From positions 3,480 to 11,134 of the forward strand of contig JAFNGF010000222.1 of assembly GCA_017885385.1 (NCBI GenBank): DNA of 7,655 bases. Direction: 5' to 3'. Under the pieces are notes generated by a model. It saw only the letters and a list, made by a program, of their open reading frames with translations, was not told the origin of the DNA and did no database searches. This document shows positions 1 through 6,442 of this stretch, piece by piece. Position 1 is the stretch's first letter, and every line of letters starts with the position of its first letter. Origin of the DNA: Planctomycetota bacterium (lineage in GTDB: Bacteria; Planctomycetota; Phycisphaerae; Sedimentisphaerales; Anaerobacaceae). The translations under genes and the position numbers were made by a program.

Positions 1-321
1 AAGTCGGGGCCAATAAAGGTAAGGCCCATTCCGAGATTTCCAGCCATACAGCGTGACCTGTCGATTATTGTCGATGAGCGGGTGCGCTGGGACGATATAG
101 TCCGGACGGTCAGGCACGAAGCTCCTGCTGAGCTGCAGGGCGTCCGTTTTGTCGATATATATCGCGGCAAAGGCATCCCATCGGGACAAAAAAGCGTTAC
201 GCTGTCCGTTTGTTTTAGAGACGAGCAGGGCACTTTGACCCACGAGACTGTCGACCGTTTCCAGGCGGACATTGTGCAGCGCCTGGCCGAATCACTTGGC
301 GCAGAGTTGAGAACGGCGTAG
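1..321 (+). CDS. pheT: Phenylalanyl-tRNA synthetase beta subunit, C-terminal end (partial)
   Basis: The reading frame is open from base 1 and ends at TAG 319-321, leaving 106 codons of a gene that starts outside the window. The protein begins KSGPIKVRPIPRFPAIQRDL and continues SIIVDERVRWDDIVRTVR. The pattern 'PRFPAIQRDLSIIVDE' is typical of the ferredoxin-fold anticodon-binding domain (FDX-ACB) that closes the bacterial PheT beta chain. The rest (GVRFVDIYRGKGIPSGQKSV, then LSVCFRDEQGTLT) also fits this roughly 95-residue domain, including the 'G.P.G.KS...' turn. In the cytoplasm PheT pairs with PheS to charge tRNA-Phe, and this domain contacts the tRNA anticodon. A GTG at 82 is an internal Val codon, not the start. 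The gene is followed by a hairpin and then by a 6S RNA candidate. Recognition is by motif only, but is strong. Confidence 0.93.
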   Translation, partial: KSGPIKVRPIPRFPAIQRDLSIIVDERVRWDDIVRTVRHEAPAELQGVRFVDIYRGKGIPSGQKSVTLSVCFRDEQGTLTHETVDRFQADIVQRLAESLGAELRTA

Positions 322-352
322 GTGAGCTGGGGGCACAAACGTATGCAGAACC

Positions 353-379
353 CGGCGACAGGCCGCGCGGGTGTCGCCG
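353..379 (+). terminator. Inverted repeat after pheT, possible terminator without a U-tract
   Basis: CGGCGACA (353-360) and TGTCGCCG (372-379) form a perfect 8-bp stem with an 11-nt G/C-rich loop, 32 nt after the pheT stop. No T-run follows, so if it ends transcription it is not a classical intrinsic terminator. It could instead protect the 3' end of the mRNA. Confidence 0.4.
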
Positions 380-450
380 TACCGGCAACAACTAAAGAAT
401 CCCCGAAACGCAAATCAACATTTGTGGTTTGGACTACACAGGGATCGATA

Positions 451-470
451 GCCGGAATTTGCCGGTATTT
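451..470 (+). repeat. Tandem 10-mer just upstream of the 6S RNA promoter
   Basis: GCCGGAATTT (451-460) is followed directly by GCCGGTATTT (461-470), two copies with one mismatch, ending 3 nt before the putative -35 box. The T-tracts are spaced by one helical turn, which would suit an UP-like element or a dimeric regulator site. Function is inferred; only the repeat is seen. Confidence 0.45.
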
Positions 471-473
471 TGT

Positions 474-502
474 TTGACTTTTGCCCTGGGATTTGATAAA
501 AG
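474..502 (+). promoter_or_regulatory. Putative sigma-70-type promoter of the 6S RNA
   Basis: TTGACT (474-479) is a near-consensus -35 box. A weak -10 (TAAAAG, 497-502) lies 17 nt downstream; an alternative is GATAAA at 495-500 with a 15-nt spacer. Transcription would start near 509, which is exactly where the terminal stem of the predicted 6S RNA begins. That agreement supports the call although the -10 is poor. Confidence 0.55.
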
Positions 503-508
503 AGATAG

Positions 509-708
509 TGCAGGCGGACCCCTGCGGTGTTCGTTGAGAAAGTGTGTATTTGAAAGAACCGATACCCGTACTCAGGGAAATCAGGCCTTGACGGATCGGA
601 AATGCCTACTCGATAGGACTTTCGGACGCAAGCAACGATTACCCACCTGGAAGTAATGGGTTCTCAAATCCTTTTCTTACGGCACCAGTGGAGGAAAGCC
701 TGGCAATT
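509..708 (+). ncRNA. ssrS: 6S RNA (RNA polymerase regulator)
   Basis: 6S RNA mimics an open promoter, binds the housekeeping RNA polymerase holoenzyme in stationary phase and templates short product RNAs. The 5' half carries CCTGCGGTGTTCG (521-533), the conserved 5' strand beside the central bubble. The 3' half has ACCCACCT, a short spacer, GGGTTCtcAA (about 641-667), then ACGGCACC and GTGGAGG (680-694), in the order expected of the 6S 3' strand. GGTG of the 5' block can pair with CACC of the 3' block, and CCCC with the GGAGG region. TGCAGGC (509-515) pairs with GCCTGGCA (698-705) with one bulged G, forming the closing stem. The length of about 200 nt is normal, and the RNA is flanked by a promoter and a strong intrinsic terminator. 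The location directly after pheT recalls the pheT/zapA/ssrS neighbourhoods of other bacteria, but no zapA is seen here. A 75-codon ORF at 429-656 overlaps it and is not believed. A covariance-model search (Rfam 6S family) would settle it. Confidence 0.85.
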
Positions 709-740
709 AAAAAAGGCCTGTTGATTAACAGGCCTTTTTT
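709..740 (+). terminator. Strong intrinsic terminator of the 6S RNA
   Basis: AAAAAAGGCCTGTT (709-722) pairs perfectly with AACAGGCCTTTTTT (727-740), a 14-bp stem with loop GATT that ends in six Ts. The A-run on the other side means it could also terminate minus-strand transcripts. Confidence 0.93.
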
Positions 741-927
741 AGTCCAAGCATCAATCCAAGAAGCGGCGTAAATACCGGACCATCACAGTCCTCGTACCCA
801 ACATCTGTTCTGTTTTTGCACTTAAGCCAAAGAACGTATTTGCCGATTATAAGAGCCGGTAGAAGCTTGCGTTTCGCCCTGAGTTTTTAGTCTAGGTTGT
901 CAAAGAGCTTACGGTACGGAGGTAAGA
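741..927 (+). promoter_or_regulatory. glgP leader region with Shine-Dalgarno
   Basis: The 187 bases between the 6S terminator and glgP hold a strong Shine-Dalgarno GGAGGT (918-923), 4 nt before the ATG at 928, which fixes the start. TTATAAG (847-853) resembles a -10 box, but no good -35 lies 16-18 nt upstream of it. The 10-mer TTTTGCACTT (814-823) recurs in the cimA leader at 4366-4375. No riboswitch or convincing promoter is recognised. Confidence 0.5.
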
Positions 928-3546
928 ATGCCAAGTGTGCGCACTTTCACGGTTCTGCCGGCGCTTCCGGACACCCTAAAAGACCTTGAGCTGATAGCCA
1001 AGAATATGTTCTGGTCGTGGAACGCCGAGTTTGCCGAGCTATTCCAGCGTATTGACGGCAATTTATGGACGGCTTGCGGACATAATCCGGTCAGACTTCT
1101 GGGCTCTGTTTCTCAAGCCAGGCTGGAGTCTCTCAGTAAGAATGAGAGCTTCCTGATCGGATTGAACCAGGCGGCTGAGAAGCTCAAATCATACCTCAAT
1201 GGGCCAACCTGGTTCGACAAGGTCTGCGGAGAATCCGCAAAGCCTCTGGTCGCCTATTTCAGCGCCGAAGTTGGAATCCACGAATGTCTGCCCATTTATG
1301 CCGGCGGTCTGGGGATTCTGGCAGGAGACCACCTGAAAAGCGCTTCCGACCTTGGTGTTCCGCTGGTCGGAGTAGGTCTTCTTTATCAGAAGGGCTACTT
1401 TCGCCAGTACTTGAACGTTGATGGCTGGCAGCAAGAGTTGTATGTAGACAATAATTTTGACACCATGCCGGTCGAGCTGGTTAGAAAAAGCAGTGGGCGG
1501 CCCCTGACCATCAGCGTTGAATACCCCGGCAGGTGCGTTTCGGCTCAAATATGGTGTGTCCCCATCGGCAGGGTTAAGCTATATCTGCTCGATACGAATA
1601 TACCCGCTAACTCATCGGCGGATCGGATGATCACCGCCTCTCTTTACGGTGGTGACGTCGAGCTGCGAATTCGTCAGGAGATTATGTTGGGTATTGGCGG
1701 CCTGAAGGCTCTGGCGGCAATGGATATTACGCCCAATGCCTGCCACATGAACGAAGGGCACGCCGCTTTTATGGCACTTGAGCGGATCCGGCAGCTGCGA
1801 AGCGCGACTAACATGACTTTTGAAGAGGCTGTGGAAGCGACCAGATCGAGCAACATCTTTACCATACACACCCTGGTAAAAGCAGGCCTTGACGAATTTC
1901 GTGTGCCGCTGATGGACAAATACTTGGGCGGTTACTTTCCTCATCTTGGAATAACTCGAAACCAGTTTCTGTCACTGGGTAGAATGCTTCCTGACGATGA
2001 CGACGAGCCGTTTAAGATGCCGGTCCTGGCGATAAAACTCAGCAGCTACATAAACGGCGTCAGCAAATTGCATGGGCAAATATCGCGTCAGATGTGGGGC
2101 AGCCTTTGGCCCGCCATCCCGGTGAAGGAGGTGCCGATCATATCGATCACTAACGGCGTCCACATCAAAAGCTGGCTGTCGGAGGAGATAGCTTGTCTGT
2201 ACGATAGGTATCTTGACCCGGGCTGGGCAGACGGTACTTTCAGTAACACGGCCTGGAACGGCGTTGAGGATATTCCCGACGAGCAGCTTTGGCGGGTACA
2301 TCAGCGCTGTAAGGAGCAATTGCTGGTTTTCGCCCGTAACCGGCTGAAGGATCAAATGAGACGCCGCGGCACTTATCATACCGAATTGAACTGGGCCGAA
2401 GAGGTGCTCGACCCCGAGGCGCTTACCATCGGTTTTGCCAGGAGATTTGTGGGCTATAAAAGGGCCAATCTGCTGCTCAAAGACCCGCAGCGACTGGTAA
2501 AGCTCCTTACAAACCCGCAGCGACTCGTCCAGATTATCTTTGCGGGCAAGGCGCACCCCAGAGACACCGAAGGAAAAGACATCATAAGACAAGTCATTCA
2601 CTTTGCCGACCAACAGGATGTCAGACGGCGCATAGTGTTTCTTGAGGACTACGATATTGATGTGGCCAGGGTTATGGTCCGCGGCGTCGATGTCTGGCTG
2701 AGCAATCCGCGCAGGCCGATGGAGGCCAGCGGCACCAGCGGTATGAAAGCGGCGCTCAACGGCGTGTTGAATATCAGCACCTTGGATGGATGGTGGTGTG
2801 AAGGCTATACCCCTCAAGGAGGATGGGCTATCGGGGCCGGCGAAAGTTATGACGACCACGATTATCAGGATCAGGTGGAGTCACACGCCCTTTACAACAT
2901 GCTGGAAAATGAGATTGTCCCTCTGTACTATACCCGCTGCGCCGACAATTTACCGCGGGCGTGGATACGCCGGATAAAGAATTCCATTGAGTGGATTGCA
3001 CCTCGTTTCAACACGCACAGAATGGTCGCTGAGTATACGCGAAGGTTCTACAATCCGGCTGCGGCCAGGCAGCAGTATCTAACCTGCGATGCTATGGCTA
3101 AGGCCAAGGAGTTTGCGAGCTGGAAAGCCAATGTGAAAAAGGCCTGGCCTGAGCTTGCAGTCAAAGATGTAAAAATAGAAGTCAAAAACGGCCAGGGCTA
3201 TGAGCCGCTCAACCCTAAGCAGCCCAGGCTTAAAGTCGGCTCAGAGATCAGCGTTAGCGCGCTGGTCAAGCTCGGCAATATCGGGCCGGGCGATGTCTCA
3301 GTAGAGCTTTACCACGGTCCTGTCGATAGCCATGGAAATATTACCGATGGCTCGGCTCTTAAATTGGATCACGCACAAACAGCCGGACAGGACGGCGAAC
3401 ATTGGTTTGCCGGCTTGATGTCCTGCAAAGCAACAGGACGTCACGGCGTCGCGGTAAGAGTCCTGCCCCGGCATCCTGATCTGGCCAACCCCTATGAGCT
3501 GAGCTTGATCCTGTGGGAAGCCGTGCCTGCAAAGCAGGGTACATAA
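928..3546 (+). CDS. glgP: Alpha-glucan (glycogen/maltodextrin) phosphorylase, GT35, DUF3417-type
   Basis: This enzyme releases glucose 1-phosphate from the non-reducing ends of glycogen or maltodextrins using inorganic phosphate and pyridoxal phosphate, in the cytoplasm. The 872-residue product belongs to the bacterial/archaeal phosphorylase branch that starts with a DUF3417 domain (about residues 10-115; 'MFWSWN' is typical). The catalytic part begins near residue 109 (AYFSAEVGIHE, YAGGLGILAGDHLKSASDLG). GYKR lies at 509-512 and FAGKAHPRD at 538-546. EASGTSGMKAALNG carries the PLP-binding lysine, K607. Residues from about 715 form a beta-rich C-terminal extension (VSVELYHG, VRVLPRHPDLANPYEL) found in longer members. 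All key motifs are present and the frame is uninterrupted. The gene stands alone: 6S RNA lies upstream and a convergent PTS-type gene downstream. A 295-codon minus-strand ORF inside it is an antisense shadow. It could prefer maltodextrin over glycogen; sequence alone does not decide. Confidence 0.96.
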   Translation: MPSVRTFTVLPALPDTLKDLELIAKNMFWSWNAEFAELFQRIDGNLWTACGHNPVRLLGSVSQARLESLSKNESFLIGLNQAAEKLKSYLNGPTWFDKVCGESAKPLVAYFSAEVGIHECLPIYAGGLGILAGDHLKSASDLGVPLVGVGLLYQKGYFRQYLNVDGWQQELYVDNNFDTMPVELVRKSSGRPLTISVEYPGRCVSAQIWCVPIGRVKLYLLDTNIPANSSADRMITASLYGGDVELRIRQEIMLGIGGLKALAAMDITPNACHMNEGHAAFMALERIRQLRSATNMTFEEAVEATRSSNIFTIHTLVKAGLDEFRVPLMDKYLGGYFPHLGITRNQFLSLGRMLPDDDDEPFKMPVLAIKLSSYINGVSKLHGQISRQMWGSLWPAIPVKEVPIISITNGVHIKSWLSEEIACLYDRYLDPGWADGTFSNTAWNGVEDIPDEQLWRVHQRCKEQLLVFARNRLKDQMRRRGTYHTELNWAEEVLDPEALTIGFARRFVGYKRANLLLKDPQRLVKLLTNPQRLVQIIFAGKAHPRDTEGKDIIRQVIHFADQQDVRRRIVFLEDYDIDVARVMVRGVDVWLSNPRRPMEASGTSGMKAALNGVLNISTLDGWWCEGYTPQGGWAIGAGESYDDHDYQDQVESHALYNMLENEIVPLYYTRCADNLPRAWIRRIKNSIEWIAPRFNTHRMVAEYTRRFYNPAAARQQYLTCDAMAKAKEFASWKANVKKAWPELAVKDVKIEVKNGQGYEPLNPKQPRLKVGSEISVSALVKLGNIGPGDVSVELYHGPVDSHGNITDGSALKLDHAQTAGQDGEHWFAGLMSCKATGRHGVAVRVLPRHPDLANPYELSLILWEAVPAKQGT

Positions 3547-3589
3547 TCCGGCAAGGGCGAATCAGATCGCATAGTATATGCTAAGTGCG

Positions 3590-3611
3590 CCCGGCAGCAG
3601 ACCAGGCCGGG
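3590..3611. terminator. Inverted repeat between convergent glgP and EIIA genes
   Basis: CCCGGC (3590-3595) and GCCGGG (3606-3611) can form a 6-bp GC stem with a 10-nt loop in the 67-nt gap between the two convergent stop codons. There is no T-run on either side. A smaller palindrome, GCATA-GTA-TATGC, is at 3569-3581. Either could mark transcript ends in both directions; this is inferred from position only. Confidence 0.35.
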
Positions 3612-3613
3612 GA

Positions 3614-4072
3614 TTACTGATTTTCTTTGCGGCTCAGCAGCTCATACACTTCGTCGGCAGTCCTGGCGTTTTCGAGGCTCCGCCTGAATTGTTCATCCAG
3701 CATCAATCTGCTTATTTTGGCCAGAGCTTGTATATGTGGCCCGCTCCGGTCGGCGGGCGAGACGAGTAGAATGACAATTGTTACCGGCTTTCCATCGACG
3801 CTTTCAAAGTCAATCGGCTCGTGGGTGATCCCAAGCGCCATAACAAGCTCGTGGACGCCCGTGCATTTGCCATGAGGGATAGCGATGCCGGAGCCGATTC
3901 CCGTGCTGTGAGTTCGCTCACGCGTGAAAACCGCCTCGCAAGCAGCGTTCTTGTCAAGCAGCAATCCGTTGGCGTCCAGCAGGTCGATCAGCTCCGATAT
4001 CACGGCGTTTTTGTCTTTGCCTTGCAGCGGTGCTTTGATGCACGCAGGCTGTAGTATCTGTGTTAGGATCAT
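3614..4072 (-). CDS. PTS EIIA-type (fructose/nitrogen family) phosphocarrier domain protein
   Basis: The 152-residue product is a single EIIA domain of the fructose/mannitol/Ntr class. TGIGSGIAIPHGKC contains the phospho-acceptor histidine H67 in the family's 'G.GIA.PH' motif. FESVDGKPVTIVILLVSPAD and HIQALAKISRLMLDEQFRRS match the conserved second half. The protein would accept a phosphoryl group from HPr or NPr. No EIIB or EIIC gene is visible nearby, so a regulatory PtsN-like role is as likely as sugar uptake, and no specific symbol is assigned. The start ATG (4070-4072) has only a weak Shine-Dalgarno (GAG in TTGAGCTGAC) but gives the usual family N-terminus (ILTQILQPACIKAPL). A near-consensus promoter lies about 55 nt upstream. 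The gene converges with glgP and diverges from cimA. Length is normal for the family and no defect is seen. Confidence 0.93.
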   Translation of the reverse strand: MILTQILQPACIKAPLQGKDKNAVISELIDLLDANGLLLDKNAACEAVFTRERTHSTGIGSGIAIPHGKCTGVHELVMALGITHEPIDFESVDGKPVTIVILLVSPADRSGPHIQALAKISRLMLDEQFRRSLENARTADEVYELLSRKENQ

Positions 4073-4125
4073 GTCAGCTCAACGAAATATGTTACGTATC
4101 CGGCAAGAATCAACATAAACCCAAT

Positions 4126-4154
4126 ATTATATTTACCAGGCGACAAACAGGCAA
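4126..4154 (-). promoter_or_regulatory. Sigma-70-type promoter for the EIIA gene
   Basis: On the minus strand, TTGCCT (4149-4154) and a perfect TATAAT (4126-4131) are separated by 17 nt. The predicted start near 4118 gives a leader of about 46 nt before the EIIA ATG. This is the best promoter match in the window. Confidence 0.75.
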
Positions 4155-4391
4155 TAGGCGTACAACTGATTTTCGCTTGTTTTTTGCTGCTTGCTTTTGT
4201 GCCCTCTTGGGGCTCGCAAAGCCGCCGGACGCGCCCGCGACCTTCGGCCTGCGAGCCGGCAGGCTATCGCGATTCTGGCGTTTCCGGCCGCCGAGAGCGG
4301 TTCTTGTTGATTGAATATCTCTGCACGCTTGGCCGGTGCTTCCTGTCTACCGATTTTGTCTAAGCTTTTGCACTTTACACTTAGCGTGCAC
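4155..4391. other. Intergenic region between EIIA and cimA, GC-rich and structured
   Basis: No convincing gene lies between the EIIA promoter and the cimA leader; an 84-codon ORF at 4060-4314 has no family resemblance. GGCTCGCA (4211-4218) and TGCGAGCC (4250-4257) form a perfect 8-bp inverted repeat around a GC-rich 31-nt segment containing a CCTTCGG mini-hairpin. Further on, TGCACGC (4322-4328) and GCGTGCA (4384-4390) form a 7-bp inverted repeat that ends one base before the GGAGGT at 4392. No T-box or other known riboswitch core was recognised. A cimA promoter is not obvious; TTTTGCACTT (4366-4375) is shared with the glgP leader. Confidence 0.45.
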
Positions 4392-4433
4392 GGAGGTAGG
4401 ATTTTTGTGGAACTTCACAAATACATCAGGTAG
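4392..4433 (+). promoter_or_regulatory. Strong Shine-Dalgarno and 8-codon leader ORF before cimA
   Basis: GGAGGT (4392-4397) is followed 9 nt later by GTG (4407-4409), which opens a frame of eight codons reading MELHKYIR with a stop TAG at 4431-4433, 11 nt before the cimA ATG. A TTG at 4405 in another frame would give an 18-codon ORF ending at TGA 4459-4461, overlapping the cimA start. The cimA frame itself has a stop at 4436-4438, so this ribosome site cannot start cimA directly. Translational coupling or attenuation is inferred. Confidence 0.45.
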
Positions 4434-4444
4434 CGTAGCTTGTA

Positions 4445-6043
4445 ATGGTCAGAATCTATGACCAAAATACGGGATCGACTGTGGGAAAGATAGCTCTTTA
4501 CGATACGACTCTTCGCGATGGCATGCAGGCCGAGGGCGTCAGCTTCTCTTTGGAAGACAAGCTTGCCATCGCAAGGTATCTTGACGACTTTGGCCTGGAC
4601 TACATTGAGGGTGGATACGCCGCTTCCAACCCCAAAGAAATGCAGTTCTTTCAGCAAGTAGCGAATTTCGGTTTGAAGAGCTCAAAAGTCGTGGCGTTCG
4701 GCAGCACTCGCCGGGCCGACGCCAAAGTTACAGACGATATTTCGCTCAATACAATACTTGCCTGCAAGACCGCCGCCGGCACGTTGGTCGGCAAAAGCTG
4801 GGACATGCACGTCACCGAGGTGCTCGGCTGCTCGTTGGATGACAACTTGGCTATCTGTGCCGAGTCCGTCCGGTATCTGAAAAGTCGCGGCATAGAGACA
4901 ATCTTTGACGCCGAGCATTTTTATGACGGCTACAAGAATAATCCGGAGTATGCGATTAAGGTTCTGCAAGCCGCAGCAGAAGCTGGCGCTGACGTCCTGG
5001 TGCTTTGTGACACTAACGGCGGCTCCTTGCCCGAAGATGTGTACGCAATTACAAAGGTCGTCTACGACCGGTTTGGAAGCATTGTAATTGGCATTCACAC
5101 CCATAATGATACCGACTGTGCCACAGCCAATTGTCTGGCCGCCGTTCGAGCCGGCGCCCGTCATGTTCAGGGAACGATAAACGGGCTCGGTGAGCGATGC
5201 GGCAATGCCAATCTGTGCACGGTCATACCTAACCTTGCGTTCAAGATGGGCTTTGATGTGCTTAGTTCGGAAAAAATCAAGGCATTAACAGAGGTATCAC
5301 GGTTCATATTTGAGATAAGCAATCTGACGCCGGTTGCGAATATGCCGTATGTCGGCGAGAGCGCCTTTGCGCACAAGGGGGGGCTGCATGTGGACGCCCT
5401 TCGCAAAAATAAACGCACATACGAGCATATCGCCCCTGAGCTTGTGGGCAATGAACGCCGGTTCCTCATATCCGAGCTGAGCGGCAAGTCCAACGTCTTG
5501 GCTGAGCTGGAAAAGGCAAACGTTGCTCAGGATAAGAAACTGGCCGAGAAGATACTTCGGCGTGTCCGCGAGCTTGAGAACGAAGGCTATCAGTTCGAGG
5601 CGGCCAATGCCAGCTTTGACCTGCTGGTCAAGAAGGTTATGGGCACATACAAGCCGTCTTTCGAGCTTATAAAATACAATACGACTGTTGAAAAACGGGC
5701 TACAGGTGACCTTGTCACCGAGGCTACGGTCAAGCTCAAAGTTGGCGACAAAATTGAGCACGTTGTGGGTGAAGGCGATGGCCCGGTCAATGCCCTTGAT
5801 GCTGCTTTGCGGAAATCGCTGGAGAATTTCTATCCCGGCATCAAAGATATTCATTTGATTGATTACAAGGTGAGGGTGGTTAACGCCGGAGCCGGCACCG
5901 CTGCTCGTGTGCGGGTAATAATTGAGTCGCGGGACAAGAATTCTATCTGGGGCACGGTCGGCTGCTCGGAGAACATCATTGAAGCCTCCTGGCAGGCCCT
6001 GGTCGACTCCGTCGAATACAAACTACAAAAAGATAAGCAATGA
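4445..6043 (+). CDS. cimA: (R)-citramalate synthase (isopropylmalate-synthase-like family)
   Basis: This cytoplasmic enzyme condenses pyruvate with acetyl-CoA to (R)-citramalate, the first step of the threonine-independent route to 2-oxobutyrate and isoleucine. The 532-residue protein has the HMGL/LeuA-like TIM barrel: LYDTTLRDGMQ near residues 19-28 (catalytic Arg and metal Asp), ALCDTNGG-type strand (VLVLCDTNGGSLPED), GIHTHNDTDCA with H218 and H220, and GTINGLGERCGNANL. A linker with GGLHVDALRKN leads to a C-terminal LeuA dimer/regulatory domain from about residue 395 (PVNALDAALRKSL; GTVGCSENIIEASWQALVDS), as in citramalate synthases rather than plain LeuA. Start choice: ATG 4445 is the first possible one after an in-frame stop, but it has a poor Shine-Dalgarno and adds 12 residues before GTG 4481, which would start directly at GKIALYDTTLRDG. 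A homocitrate or 2-isopropylmalate substrate is less likely. The last 17 codons before KQ-stop recur, diverged, at 6925-6975. Confidence 0.95.
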   Translation: MVRIYDQNTGSTVGKIALYDTTLRDGMQAEGVSFSLEDKLAIARYLDDFGLDYIEGGYAASNPKEMQFFQQVANFGLKSSKVVAFGSTRRADAKVTDDISLNTILACKTAAGTLVGKSWDMHVTEVLGCSLDDNLAICAESVRYLKSRGIETIFDAEHFYDGYKNNPEYAIKVLQAAAEAGADVLVLCDTNGGSLPEDVYAITKVVYDRFGSIVIGIHTHNDTDCATANCLAAVRAGARHVQGTINGLGERCGNANLCTVIPNLAFKMGFDVLSSEKIKALTEVSRFIFEISNLTPVANMPYVGESAFAHKGGLHVDALRKNKRTYEHIAPELVGNERRFLISELSGKSNVLAELEKANVAQDKKLAEKILRRVRELENEGYQFEAANASFDLLVKKVMGTYKPSFELIKYNTTVEKRATGDLVTEATVKLKVGDKIEHVVGEGDGPVNALDAALRKSLENFYPGIKDIHLIDYKVRVVNAGAGTAARVRVIIESRDKNSIWGTVGCSENIIEASWQALVDSVEYKLQKDKQ

Positions 6044-6055
6044 TTCTGCTATTTA

Positions 6056-6076
6056 CCCCACGTTTCTAACGCGGGG
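6056..6076 (+). terminator. Hairpin after cimA, possible terminator or IS200/IS605-like relic
   Basis: CCCC-A-CGTT (6056-6064) pairs with AACG-C-GGGG (6068-6076): an 8-bp stem with one A/C mismatch and loop TCT, 12 nt after the cimA stop. The sequence after it is pyrimidine-rich (CTCTCC) but has no T-run. TTTAC sits just before it. Such a hairpin can be a weak terminator, but it also resembles subterminal hairpins of IS200/IS605-type elements. Confidence 0.45.
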
Positions 6077-6077
6077 G

Positions 6078-6097
6078 CTCTCCTAATCTTCCGAGAG
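6078..6097 (+). promoter_or_regulatory. Inverted repeat in front of the mntA ribosome site
   Basis: CTCTC (6078-6082) and GAGAG (6093-6097) flank a 10-nt spacer just before the Shine-Dalgarno AAGGAG (6101-6106). Toxin-antitoxin operons are often autoregulated, so it could be an operator or a small RNA hairpin. The arms are only 5 bp, so chance is possible. Confidence 0.25.
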
Positions 6098-6115
6098 ATG
6101 AAGGAGTGAAAAGGG

Positions 6116-6442
6116 ATGATTCGGGTCAGGAACATACCACCTCAATTAAGGAAACAGGGTCTAAAAGAGCAGTTACTAAGAATATGCCAGGAAAATGACG
6201 TAGTTTTTATGGCTATATTCGGCTCTTTTGTCAGACAAGAAGAGAGAAAAAACAGTGATATTGATATAGCGATCAAGTTCAAAAAAGGGGCTGGTAAGTC
6301 GCTCTTTGACCTTATTGAATTGGAGGGGAAATTAAGAAAACTCTTTAGAAGAAAGGTTGACCTCGGCGAGTATGACACTATAAGCCCATATATAATGGAT
6401 TATGTAAAAAAAGAAATGAGGGTCATCTATGAAAAGAAATAG
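6116..6442 (+). CDS. mntA: MNT-type nucleotidyltransferase antitoxin (MntA family)
   Basis: The 108-residue protein is a minimal nucleotidyltransferase. FGSF...SDIDIAI gives the exact GSX10DXD signature (G36, S37, D48, D50), and the third metal-binding acid is D82 in KVDLGEY. In studied MntA-HepT pairs the antitoxin transfers AMP from ATP to a tyrosine near the toxin's active site and so silences it; here this role is inferred from motifs and neighbour. A good Shine-Dalgarno (AAGGAG, 6101-6106) sits 9 nt before the ATG. The gene overlaps the HEPN gene by 14 nt, implying coupled translation. The stretch 6241-6300 is about 37% GC against about 55% in cimA, and the AAA/AGA-rich codon use is unlike its neighbours, which suggests transfer. 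It lies 72 nt after cimA with no clear promoter of its own, so read-through from cimA or a promoter hidden in the gap is possible. Confidence 0.92.
   Translation: MIRVRNIPPQLRKQGLKEQLLRICQENDVVFMAIFGSFVRQEERKNSDIDIAIKFKKGAGKSLFDLIELEGKLRKLFRRKVDLGEYDTISPYIMDYVKKEMRVIYEKK

Noticed and set aside
429..656. 75-codon plus-strand ORF
   Set aside because: It lies across the promoter and most of the 6S RNA candidate, has no ribosome site and no protein-like motifs.
1972..2859. 295-codon minus-strand ORF
   Set aside because: It is wholly antisense to the clear phosphorylase gene, including its PLP-lysine region; long shadows are expected in codon-biased genes.
4060..4314. 84-codon plus-strand ORF between EIIA and cimA
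   Set aside because: It overlaps the EIIA start and promoter and crosses a GC-rich inverted repeat; no ribosome site or family pattern.
4366..4375. Sigma-54 promoter suggested by TTGCA in both leaders
   Set aside because: The required GG element about 10 nt upstream of the GC is missing at both sites.
4155..4391. T-box or amino-acid riboswitch in front of cimA
   Set aside because: No T-box core (AGGGTGGNACCGCG-like) or other known aptamer sequence is visible; only simple inverted repeats.
5297..5854. 185-codon minus-strand ORF
   Set aside because: It is antisense to the well-supported cimA frame and shows no recognisable family.
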